This document shows, piece by piece, positions 1 through 9,903 of a stretch of 64,000 nt of DNA. The translations under genes and the position numbers were made by a program. The notes under the pieces are model-generated. The model did no database searches and was not told the origin of the DNA. It saw nothing but the letters and a program-made list of their open reading frames with translations. Origin of the DNA: Paralvinella palmiformis (lineage: Eukaryota; Annelida; Polychaeta; Terebellida; Alvinellidae); assembly GCA_025642065.1 (NCBI GenBank), contig JAODUP010000560.1:67501-131500 (forward strand), written 5' to 3'. Position 1 is the first letter of the stretch. Each line of letters starts with the position of its first letter.

Positions 1-381
1 AAGAATTTCTTCCAGGCCTATTGATAAGTGGCTGGTATCTGGTAATGGTGGTCTTCACCTGAACCGGCACAAGAAAAACATTCTTCAATGTGTTGATGAA
101 AATTAAAACATCAAAATGTTCTGTGGCTGACTTTGACTATGAATTAGCTGTAAATATGTGGAAGGAGAAGAAAGCCCGTAGAATATATAAAAACAAGTCT
201 CATCAATAACACTTTGAAGCATTTCTGTAGTCTTTTTTTTGTCTGGTGTGAATAAAATACTGAGTTGAAATAAGGAACTTACCAGAAATGTCTTCCAAAA
301 GTAGTGTTTAAATATTAAATAACACAATCTAATATTTTCAAAGGAATACTTAATATAATAATTGCATGCAGTTAGTAATAA
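1..381. other. Left-edge intergenic DNA, no gene seen
   Basis: AT-rich sequence with no splice-bounded coding block I can recognise. A 74-codon minus-strand ORF at 103-327 has no recognisable motif and is not called. Confidence 0.4.
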
Positions 382-572
382 CGAAGGCGCCTCCGTGGTC
401 TAGTGGTAGCGTGTTGGATCACAGATCGCCACCACCCGTGTTCGAACCTCAGCGTGGGCATATCTGAGGGTTGTTTCATCTTTGACTTCGCTGCATCACC
501 TTTGGAGGTCGCTCGGCCCATTTAGCCTACCATGTGCACAAAGGTGGCCGTAAAACATCAATCATAAATCAT
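382..572 (+). mobile_element. Family A tRNA-derived SINE, full length
   Basis: A head with RNA polymerase III box A (TGGTCTAGTGGTAG) and box B (GTTCGAACC) is followed by a conserved body (GGAGGTCGCTCGGCCCATTT, GTGGCCGTAAAACATCAATC). It is bounded by the direct repeat CAGTTAGTAATAA at 369-381 and 573-585, the target-site duplication. This copy is a good reference for the family. Confidence 0.88.
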
Positions 573-763
573 CAGTTAGTAATAAAGCAACACGCGCTTA
601 TCCTTTCCTAACAAAATAACATTCGAAAACGTCACGAATGGAAGAACAAAAGATAACTAAATAAAAATACAAATCTAGATTTGTTAATTTTATTTCTGTC
701 TACATCAAGAGAACCCGAAGTGAATTTAGCGAATAAACTATCAGCAATATTAGTTTTTACTGC

Positions 764-1325
764 GGAAGAGTATAAGGACCACCGGCAAAAATAATGTTTA
801 TCTATTTCCAAATTTCTGATCTCGATATATCGACTTATCATCCCGATACATCGACTTATTACATCGATATATCGATTTATTATCTCGATATATCATCTCA
901 ATTTATTGTCTTTGCATACTCATCCAGAATGTGTGGCGGTTTTTCTGGGAAAGCAACAAAAATAATAATAATGATAAAGCAACAAAAGTACCATATCGAG
1001 AATATTACTGTGATGCTTCCTTCTGAATAGTGCCAACTTCCTCGTTCATCTTTTCAGCACTCCGATGCTTTTTACACGTCCCTGTATAAACGCTAAACAT
1101 TCAATAATTTTCTGGTTGCTGAACCCTAGACGAAATTACCGACAACGCAATGTCCTCTACGGTAGGCATTGCATACCCTAAGGTCATCGCATGGGAACTC
1201 GCCCTTAGTTCTTGAACAAATTGAGATAACAAGTCGATGTAATAAGATAATAACTCGATATAATCGAGATTATAAGTCAGGAAATAGAAAGGAAATATTT
1301 TTACCGGTGACCCAAATACTCTTCC
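764..1325. mobile_element. Inverted-repeat (foldback/MITE-like) element
   Basis: The left arm (764-906) and the reverse complement of the right arm (1214-1325) share, in order, GGAAGAGTAT, CACCGG, AAAAATA, TCTATTTCC, several ATCTCGAT/TCGACTTAT repeats and ATCTCAATTT. The ends could lie further out. The core between the arms has no coding capacity, so it would be non-autonomous. Confidence 0.6.
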
Positions 1326-2112
1326 ATAAGGTTACAGGAACACACCTATGACTTTGTTCACGCAAATTAACGAATCTGTGATTACATGGTTGTTAGTATT
1401 TGATTCAGCATTCATAGTCTACAGGATTGTCTAACCGACCAAATACTCGTAAGATTGGAACCTGAAAATGTGGTTATTTATGTTATAAAAAGAGTAATCA
1501 ATTGCTTCTAGCCTTAATTGGCAATAATATACAGCGAAAACTTCTGGCGTTCTTTAACCCGCCATATAAGTGTATGAATTATAGTTGACCACGACTACAG
1601 CCAACGAAACGACAATTAATTATAAAAGTGCGATCATAACGATATAAATAGTGTTTAATGGTGTTTTGACATTTTTACAAAATGTTCTTATGACAATTGA
1701 TCAGAACGTTCTTCCATACCAAATCATAACGTTGTTAAATACTCAAATTAGTTTTTTTTTATTGGTTAACAATAATTTGGCGTACGGTCTGAGCTGCATA
1801 TTTCACCAATTATTGTAAAGATATCCATAATAAATCCAGTAAGACGGATTCTGTTTTTTAAACTTAAATAGTTAATAATGGGGTTGTACGGGGTGATATA
1901 TGTGATATATTATAATTTTGTATATAGATTAAAAATGAATCTAAGAACTTAATTGCTTCCTGCATAGATCTGTAATCATTATAAGATTGTCAGTGTTTTA
2001 CACCTTTTTAAAAAGAAACTTAGAATCTAATTTAAGTTGGTAATTCAATTATATATTTACAATGATATTTCACACGTTCCGGTCTTCTCAGAATTAACGA
2101 ACGACTCTTGTA
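1326..2112. other. Intergenic DNA upstream of PXMP4
   Basis: AT-rich, with no coding block or clear repeat boundary. It probably contains the PXMP4 distal promoter. Confidence 0.35.
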
Positions 2113-2149
2113 TCACGTGTTTTGCTTTAGCGTAAAATAATCACATGAC
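2113..2149 (+). promoter_or_regulatory. Paired E-boxes upstream of PXMP4
   Basis: TCACGTG at 2113-2119 and TCACATGAC at 2141-2149 lie within 45 bases of the start codon. Both match bHLH-zip (USF/MITF/TFE-type) binding sites. They could be promoter elements or part of the 5' UTR. No expression data are available. Confidence 0.35.
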
Positions 2150-2156
2150 CCGAAAC

Positions 2157-2242
2157 ATGGCTTCTATCATAAACAAATTGCTGCTTTCTGGAAAATATCA
2201 CGATTTGTTGACCTTGATGAAGGGATTTAGGAATGGAGCAGT
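2157..2242 (+). CDS. PXMP4: PXMP4 exon 1 (start codon)
   Basis: The exon starts at the first ATG of the conserved block (MASIINKLLLSGKYHDLL) and ends at GCAGT|GTAAGAC with two bases of a Val codon. The next exon supplies the third base. The ATG sits in a CGAAACATGG context, with A at -3 and G at +4. The 5' UTR extent cannot be seen. Confidence 0.93.
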
Positions 2243-3176
2243 GTAAGACTTAAGTTTCGTTAGAGGATAATTTGGTTTATCATGCATTTATAGATTATTT
2301 ATGACCAAATTGGATATAATCTATTTATATGATAGATCTAATCAAACTTATGAATGATGCGGGTAGACTCCCGTAGAGCCACCAGACTAGAGTAGAGGGG
2401 AACTGCCCTATTGTCTATTATTTCAGTATTCCTATGGGCCTATTCGACCTCGATTTCATTCGCATTGCAGTTAATTTCGCCCCGTTTTATATTCGCCCGT
2501 GATCATTCCCCCCCCGCCAGTTAGTTAAATTACAAGTCATTACCGAATAGATCAAATACAATCTATTACCAAATACTCAAAATAAAATCTTAATTTATTA
2601 ACAATTAAAAAAACATAGATTGACAAGAGCAACAAATATATAACAGTATAGAGTAGCAGCTTAAATCCGTGTGCATGGTTTGTAGATCTTTGCTGATTTT
2701 TATATTTTAAGCGTTGCACCCGCTTCACTTTTTTCAAAAAGCTGGCTTCTTAGGGGAGCAAGTTAACTAAGCTGGTAGAATGGCAAGTTGTGTTGTGGAT
2801 GTTTTAGCCATTATTTGTTTGCGTGCTGTGGTTAAATACAGACCAGCACACTGGAGGCCAGATGGTGCTGTGTACCCATGTGCTTGAAATCTAGTCCAAC
2901 AGTTGGCGCAGTGAGTGGGGTATCGGGAAAGTAAGGGTGTCAAGGGCAAGGATGGTTGCAAATATTGGCTGGATTTGTTCTGCTGGTAGGAAGGGCAAAC
3001 AGAAGAGATGGCGGCAGATAGATTTATGTGTTTTCTCATCTTCCAAGTATACCACAGCCAAACCCTGAATTTTCCCTAAATAACCTGATTCCAGTGAAAA
3101 TGGCAGCCTCGAATACTGACCTCAGGCATTACTTCAGGGATAGCACACCAAAGTGCAACCTCATGTCATTTCAGAT

Positions 3177-3213
<37 letters not shown>

Positions 3214-3218
3214 AGTAT

Positions 3219-3258
<40 letters not shown>

Positions 3259-6200
3259 AATCTGTACCAATCATACACACAGAGATATGATACTCTGGTA
3301 ATCAACACAAATATATAGTTAACATTTTAGACATAATCAAATCCAAGTAATAATCATGGATTAATCTCAGGAATGCAATTATGCTTGATAATATCATTCT
3401 GTTTCGTAACACGATCCTGTTTCATAATTCAATTCTGTTTCATAGTATGATCCTGTTTCATAATTCAATTCTGTTTCAGGTGTTATGGTAGGCCAGCACA
3501 TTGATATAAAACTATAAACCTGGGTCTCGCTGAAGAAATGTGAAGCCAATAGGAATGTTGACTGTCCAATTATTAGTATCAATACAGACATTCATGATGA
3601 CTTCAGTAACACCAACATTTAGTGCCATGCATCTGTCTTGTGCCACTGAAATACTAGTCGAATTCACCAGATAAATATTGCTAAATGGAATTGAGAATCC
3701 CCCGTCATTTAATATAAGTCATTGCTCAATGAATATGCATTATTTCACTAGTTTTTGTGAATATTTTTATTGCAAATGAGCCAGCTTTTTCTAGTTTGAA
3801 ATCAGTTACATCTAAGATACTAATAATGATATCTGAATCATTCAAATTAAGTAATGTTATTCACATTATATTATATCGCCTAAAGTAATATATATTTGTG
3901 TATAGAGACATCAAACATGTTGTATTAAAAGAAATCTGAAGAAACCATATGCCAGTAAGGCCAAGCAGGTTATTAGTTATTCAGTATAACACAGAAACAT
4001 ACAATGAACAAACTGCTAGGGCTACATGTACTGCATGTGGTTAAATTTTACGTGGTTCTATAATAGTGGAAATGGCACAGCTTTTTAAGCGTGTACCATA
4101 GCTGGTTGATACCTCCAAACCATAATTATGGAATGAATATCAGATGTAAATAACAGTCAAAACAAATTTTGGAAAAGTACAACAAATATTAAAATAATTA
4201 TTAGTGATCTTCTGTAGAAATAATGGGTCATCTCTGGATGGTATCACATTGTACAGGTCTGTACCAGAAAGATAAAGTACAAATCAATATATCGCTTCTT
4301 CCCAATGAAACTATAATGCTATTTAAACAGTAGAGTTAAATATCAAGCTACAAAGAAAAAAAAATACAAGTATTGGATTTTTTGCTTTCAATATTTCTGT
4401 ATTTTGTTTTGGGTATCCACTTAAGTTTGGTGTAGCACTTTTGTAATAAGATTAACAAATCTAGCTGATTTACATCAAGGGACCAATTAGGTTGGTTAAT
4501 AACGTCAATTACTGAGAACATTGCCAAATGTTGATTTTAACATTGTAAATCTAAATGACATTTTATGTATCAGGAAGAAATTAAGATGATGTTGATTAAT
4601 TTCTAGAAGCTGTTTAAAAAACTATGTTCATAATCATAATACTAGATCAACAACACAAATGGAAAATTTGAGGTGACATTCTGTAGAACTAAAATAAATC
4701 TTTGATAATTAATGGCAGAGATGTGACACTCTGAAATAGTTTAAATGATAATTCTTGACTCATCAAATATGTATATATTTTAGACAAACAATTAAGAAAA
4801 TTATAGATATAATAAATAATTAACTAGGTGTAATTAATTTGTTCACAATTTAATATCACAAATGTATAAACATGTATATGCATCCCTGTGATATAAATAT
4901 ATATATATAGTGTGTGTGTGTTTAATTACTATAATAGTTTTATACACTTTATCAGAATAATGTTTTCAAGTACCAGTATAAACATTGTAGATCTCGCATT
5001 GTCCTTTTAATTTTTTTATTTTAGGTTTATTAAATTGGACAATTTTCTATTTATTACATGACACTGTTTCGTAGCCCTTATTCTAGTGTCACCTGGAAAC
5101 AAAGCAAACTGATCTATAATCATTTCGTGAAGTTGAACTTGCATCCTTCAATAACATTCCTTATTGCCTTCCTGTCATATTTCAGCTGAAGTCAGACGGT
5201 ATTATCATTAATTAATGCAAAATTCCCAGTTTAGCAAGCTATACAAATTTGCCTGTTTCCACACATGCATGTTATATTTTTTACTTTATTGATTAATTGA
5301 ATAGATATAGCATATACGATTCAATAATTTACATTTTGTGCAGCTCCTGTAGGCCCACTCTATTTGTGATGATTATTGTATGAAAGTTATTTCGTTTACA
5401 GATATGGTGCCAAAATTAGATTTCCTCATGCGCTGGTGATGACACTGCTTTTCAGAGGTGGTCCGTAAGTGAAAGAAATGCTTTTCCAGTTTGTTCTAGT
5501 TTGTTTAATGAATGTTGTTTATCAACCCTGTAAATGGGGAGAATTAAAAAAGGATAAAACTTTGTGATGTGATCCCTTGATGATGATGAGTGGCTGAAAT
5601 AAATTCCCTCATCACTCACGAGAAAGTAACAACAAATGACGAAGACCAAATTACCCAAGGTTGGTTACTGCCAGGATTTTTTTAAAGTATCCTTAATTAG
5701 TATTCAATGTTCTCAGTATGAACTGAGAAATACGTTTTTGAATTGACAGATGGCTGAAAAGGTTTGGATACTCTTTTTTCAAATCTCAAGACAGAAATCA
5801 GGCAGCTCCTTAGTGAAATCGGTTATTCGGTTGGTTCCAATCCTAGCCAGCTTGTATGAAGGATACTTTGTGTTTCGTTTCACAGTATTCATTTTGGGAA
5901 TTAGCACCCAAACTCAGAGAGCTCTATTCATCTGGTTTTCACTTGTTGTCTATTCTCAGGGTTAAAACGCATGCTGGGCCACGTGCATTTTCAGTTGCTG
6001 TCCCTACTCTTTGGAATTCACTCTCTGAAGCTTTTTTTCCGTCATCATTTGAAAACTCACCTTTTCAGACTCGCTTATCCTTCCTAAGTTTCCCTTCCAT
6101 CTGATCATTGTTGTTGAACTTTGCATTGTACCCGGACTATGAGTTTGCCCAACGCCTGTACTAGGTGCGCCACTGAGCTCGATTCTTTTCGAGGATATTG

Positions 6201-7528
6201 GCGCTATAATTATTAATATTAATTGTTTGGCCTATCATGTACCAATATAAACTAGTGGATGAGTGAGTATATACCATTTAAAAGCACACTGGTGCAGAAA
6301 AGTTATTTACTGTCACTTTCCCATAGTTACCTCCACCGACATACAGATAGATACACTGGGCTAATCCCGAGTCCCAATGTCTATGAGGGGGAGATCGGCT
6401 GGATCTCTGTAGTAAAACAAACATGTGAATGGCATTCAAATGAATTAATATTCAAACAGCCAGCTACGCCTTGCATGGGTCAGTTTAAAAGATGCTGCCA
6501 GTTTAGCCAACTTATGGGCTTTTGTTTAATATAAAGTTGAGCATTTTACACCCTAACCTTTCATATCACCAACACTGCAGAATTCCGGCTCTCGAGTTGT
6601 TCAAATCCTGGTTTTTACCTGGATCTCTATGGGATGTTTCATCCAGTCATCTTATTTTCATCGGCATTCACCGCTTCTAGATGTAACCAATACTGGGTCT
6701 AAGCAAATCATCCCTTCTATTCCCGATTTATTTTAAACCTCCATTCTATGACAAACCTCTGTTTTAATACGCTGTATCAATTGGTGAATGTTTTAATATG
6801 CTGTATCAATTGGTGAATAATTTCTATATATTATAACTATAAAAACAACAATAGTAGTAGTAAGGATAACAAACACAACATCCACTAGCAAGTTGTCGAT
6901 TCACACTCACAGATACCCGTCTTACTGATCAACTGGTTTTAGCATTTCAGAACAAGCCAGGACAATTCTACGAGCAACTTATACGCATTCAAAGAACTTG
7001 GCCAGTTTTGTCATCTTATATAAAGGTCTTCGGCTGATGTTCATCAAATTTGATGGAAAACCAGCAGAATATCATTCGTTTATATCAGCTCTCATTGGTG
7101 GCTATCTGATATGGGGAAAATATAATAAAGTCAATGAGCAGGTAAGCGAATTTAATTCTTTTTTGTGATGGAACGACACGATTCAGTCATCGGTTTGTGT
7201 TAATGGCTATGGCATTGGTTTTATGTACAATTTTTTTATCACAAACAGTTAACTGGTGATGCGAACGCTATAAATATGGTTTGGTTTATGATCCACTGAC
7301 CACTTTGTTAGCATTACAGTTAAAACGTCTAGTTTCAATAAAAACGAATTATCAGCCAAGTCAATAGAATTTCCTACTTTTTAGTAGGAACATCCTACTT
7401 TTGGGTTTGATCTCCTACTTTTCACCGTCTTCTAATTGTCGATTCATTACAACATGTTGCTCCATCAATTCTATATATGCCAATCAATTTAAGTATGTAT
7501 GGGAAACTTAATATATATATATGTATTA

Positions 7529-7568
<40 letters not shown>

Positions 7569-8531
7569 ACCCACCAGTATATGTAATAATTATGTGTCAG
7601 CTACATTGTTGCTTGAAAGTTCACATACTTTCATGAAAGCAAATACTGTACCAGGCATGAGAGTGGCCTTTCATACAAAATCCTGAAAATCAGGAAAGGA
7701 AGTCGGAGAACAAAGTGAGACACGTGCACCTGGGGGATGTAGGAGAAACAATTAGGGTTTTGTGCATTTTTAGGACAATCTGAGACTATTAGAGGGGATA
7801 AAATATAATATTTGCAAGATAATTTTTTTCAAGCTAGTTTGACCCACTCCCCATATACAAAAACGTTATTTCTGGCTCTGGAAAAACTGGAATTCTGGTA
7901 AAAATGGAAACCTCTCATCCCTGTTGTACACAAGAAGACATGTATTATTTTATTCAAATATTGCAAGCTTTCATCTACATTGTGTCCTACTTTCGGATTT
8001 AGAAACTCCTACTTTTTATATTACCAATTTGGCTGGGACCTACCCGGTATGTGAATGCCTAATTCAGCCACCCAATGTTTGTGTCATGCTTCAGCTCTAA
8101 ACTTTTTATAAAATTTATTGTTAATTGAGTATGGAGTACTGCATTTACTGTAATATGAAATATATGTGGTCATGTGTGCTGCAAATTACTTACACACAAA
8201 CCAGCTTGGTGGAGCAAACAATTATATCCGCAAAACAATAATTATACCTGCAAAACAATAATTATTGGTGTTTTCATTTCAGATAAACCTATACTTACTC
8301 TCTCGTATATTGTATGGCCTTATCAAGCTTGGTGTTGAGAGGGGTTACATTCCCAAGCCCAAAGGTGACTCATTTCCAATATTTGGTGCTCTCGTCTGGG
8401 GCATCGTGCTCTGGCTGTTTGAGCATCACCAACACACTTTACAGCCATCGCTACAGTCATCAATGACGTACCTGTATCATGAGAGCAACTTATGGCACAA
8501 CATCTGGGACTTTCTTATATACAACAGATAA
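2157..8531 (+). CDS. PXMP4: Peroxisomal membrane protein 4 (PXMP4/PMP24), whole gene
   Basis: The gene has four coding exons: 2157-2242, 5402-5464, 6943-7141 and 8283-8531. They join to 597 nt (198 residues plus TAA), close to the roughly 212 residues of vertebrate PXMP4. Splice phases 2, 2 and 0 agree across all junctions. Recognisable family blocks, in order, are KGFRNGAVYGAKIR across exons 1-2, PHALVMTLLFR in exon 2, ATYTHSKNLASFV and YKGLRL in exon 3, then INLYLLSRILYGL, ERGYIPKPKGD, LVWGIVLWLFEHH and LQPSLQSSMTYLYHES in exon 4. PXMP4 belongs to the Tim17/Tim22/Tim23/PMP24 superfamily and is a multi-pass protein of the peroxisomal membrane; its transport role is not settled. Hydrophobic segments near LVWGIVLWLF and FISALIGGYLIWG fit membrane helices. 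Function is assigned by homology only. Confidence 0.95.
3178..3257. repeat. (TA)n microsatellite pair
   Basis: Two long TA tracts are separated by a short CAGTATACAC spacer, in PXMP4 intron 1. Confidence 0.9.
3398..3478. repeat. Short tandem repeat, roughly 17/34 bp unit
   Basis: The motif (A/T)TCCTGTTTCATAATTCAAT alternates with a variant about five times. The minus-strand reading is an accidental ETELNYETG peptide repeat. Confidence 0.7.
5402..5464 (+). CDS. PXMP4: PXMP4 exon 2
   Basis: This is a 63-nt exon between TTTACAG and GTAAGTG. It encodes YGAKIRFPHALVMTLLFRGG plus part of a Pro codon. It directly continues exon 1 to give the family signature NGAVYGAKIR. Confidence 0.93.
5815..6220 (+). 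mobile_element. LINE 3' end fragment (family L1, CR1/L2-like)
   Basis: In PXMP4 intron 2, sense orientation. It encodes pieces of the conserved LINE ORF2 C-terminus (RELYSSGFHLLS, VKTHAGPRAFSVAVPTLWNS, FENSPFQTRLSF), followed by the same 3' tail (GAGCTCGATTCTTTTCGAGG) seen near 17.9 and 37.2 kb. It lacks the RT core. Confidence 0.72.
6943..7141 (+). CDS. PXMP4: PXMP4 exon 3
   Basis: The acceptor is TGGTTTTAG at 6941-6942, not the CAG eight bases later. Only the upstream AG keeps the frame (P-ISEQARTILRATY) and gives the same spacing as the vertebrate protein. The donor is CAG|GTAAGC, phase 0. The exon encodes SKNLASFVILYKGLRL and ISALIGGYLIWGKY. Confidence 0.92.
7350..8035. repeat. Repeated TCCTAC-TTTT motifs with possible terminal inverted ends
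   Basis: In PXMP4 intron 3, TCCTACTTTT occurs three times near 7370-7425 and twice near 7985-8015. CAGCCAA is present at the left and its complement TTGGCTG at the right. This could be a degraded MITE, but the ends are weak. A (GT)n tract at 7531-7566 lies inside. Confidence 0.3.
8283..8531 (+). CDS. PXMP4: PXMP4 exon 4 (stop codon)
   Basis: The exon follows a TTTTCATTTCAG acceptor. It encodes the most conserved C-terminal part (INLYLLSRILYGLIKLGVER, YIPKPKGD, LQPSLQSSMTYLYHES) and ends in DFLIYNR-TAA. The vertebrate protein ends a few residues further on. Confidence 0.96.
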   Translation: MNLYLLSRILYGLIKLGVERGYIPKPKGDSFPIFGALVWGIVLWLFEHHQHTLQPSLQSSMTYLYHESNLWHNIWDFLIYNR

Positions 8532-8562
8532 CAAGTTGTTTTTGCCAAGTGTTGCCAATGTC

Positions 8563-8568
8563 AATAAA
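8563..8568 (+). terminator. PXMP4 poly(A) signal AATAAA
   Basis: A canonical AATAAA hexamer lies 32 bases after the PXMP4 stop codon. A further AATAAA at about 8831 could serve a longer 3' UTR. This is assigned by position and motif only. Confidence 0.5.
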
Positions 8569-9169
8569 TACTCGTTTTCAGCGAACATCCATCAAACAGT
8601 GAAGACCTCTTCATGGAAAGTATGCAGCCCCCACTTCTAAATATTCATCTCAAACTAGTGATAGCTGTTAAATAACTGCACTCAACCTATGAAGTTTTCA
8701 GCATATGCTCAGATCTGATATCTTATTTTAGCTTAATTTTTGTTTGTACGTTTAATTTCTTTTTAAGTCTACCTAAATTTAAATTATTACTTTCGTTAGT
8801 TGAACTAGGTTTAGGTGTTTTAAATGTAATAATAAATGGTTAATTTATTTAAATCAGTGTGTGTGTGATACATGACGATATTTACACGACATTTATAAAA
8901 TCTTGTTATCAAAATGTTCATCAGTTAATTAAGAACAAGTATCTGCTACAGTTTATCCATGCACGCATACTCTCTGTCTGGATCTGTTCTGTAAAACACT
9001 CGTACATACTTATCGCAAATTATTTTTTAATGCTGCGACTCACGATTTCTCTATATTCACCTAACCAACATTATAAATTGTCCAAGCTGTGTGTGAACTA
9101 TTCAGCCAAATATTTTCATCTTCACAAAAGATAGTAAATGCATCAAGGCTTTTTTTCACTAACTGCATT

Positions 9170-9224
9170 TCCCCCAGCCCATTTAGCCTACCATATGCAA
9201 GTGGCCGTAAAACATCAATCATCA
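9170..9224 (+). mobile_element. Family A SINE, 5'-truncated copy
   Basis: Only the last 55 bases of the SINE (GCCCATTTAGCCTACCAT through AACATCAATCATCA) are present. They are nevertheless flanked by TCACTAACTGCATT at 9156-9169 and 9225-9238. This indicates an independent truncated insertion rather than a deletion. Confidence 0.8.
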
Positions 9225-9634
9225 TCACTAACTGCATTAGTTTGCAACTTGGACGACTGCATCCCAGTATATTTTGTCACCTACATACAATATAGGTTAG
9301 AGATCCTTAAACTGGGATCCTTTGATCTGCCAACATTCCACAATTCCTATTCAATATCTCTTACCAATTCTTACTGCATATGCTTTCTATTTACTTTCTC
9401 TGTGTAAACGAATTAATATTTCAATACTGGTAACAGTTTATTCTATATATATATGTTTTTGTACTGTCCTACACTGATCACCTCCACATGATTTTGAATA
9501 CTATTTGATTCCCAACTCACCACATTCTGAGGTTACCAAATCGGATAGGTTCAGCCTGTAATTTAATTGTAATATAAACAAAATAAAAGCCATGCACGGT
9601 TGATTGCAAAAAGGCATTTTTTTTGCATTTAACA

Positions 9635-9640
9635 TTTATT
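9635..9640 (-). terminator. NDUFS6 poly(A) signal
   Basis: AATAAA read on the minus strand, about 120 bases beyond the NDUFS6 stop. Assigned by motif and position. Confidence 0.4.
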
Positions 9641-9759
9641 TACAAATCATGAATATGAGACAAGTAAACAGGAGTTGTTGTTCTAACAACAAGATCTTGG
9701 GCACTCTATGTCTGTTTCCTGTCACAAATTAAATCTATTTCACTGTGTATCACTCAATC

Positions 9760-9903
9760 TTAGTACAAGTACCCAGAATTGGGCTTCATTTGTTTCATAT
9801 ATTCTTCATAACTGATGCTGGGTCCCATGGTTTTCTCATCATAGTACCTCTTATGGATAAACTTTCGCCCACTGTACCCACAAACGTGGATCTCAGGTTT
9901 GTC
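9760..9903 (-). CDS. NDUFS6: NDUFS6 exon 4 (stop codon)
   Basis: The exon follows a TTTCAG acceptor and encodes [15 protein letters not shown], then a polar Tyr/Lys/Met-rich tail ending SGYLY-TAA. The CGYCG of the mammalian subunit reads CGYSG (codon AGT). A poly(A) signal AATAAA (TTTATT on the plus strand, 9635-9640) lies about 120 bases downstream. Confidence 0.9.
   Translation of the reverse strand, partial: DKPEIHVCGYSGRKFIHKRYYDEKTMGPSISYEEYMKQMKPNSGYLY

Larger units (their letters stand above)
2243..5401 (+). other. PXMP4 intron 1
   Basis: 3.2 kb between GTAAGAC and TTTACAG. It contains two (TA)n tracts at about 3178-3257 and a short tandem repeat at 3398-3478. No further gene is seen. 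Confidence 0.6.

Noticed and set aside
7477..7686. ORF with a CVCVCV run
   Set aside because: Translation of a (GT)n microsatellite in PXMP4 intron 3.
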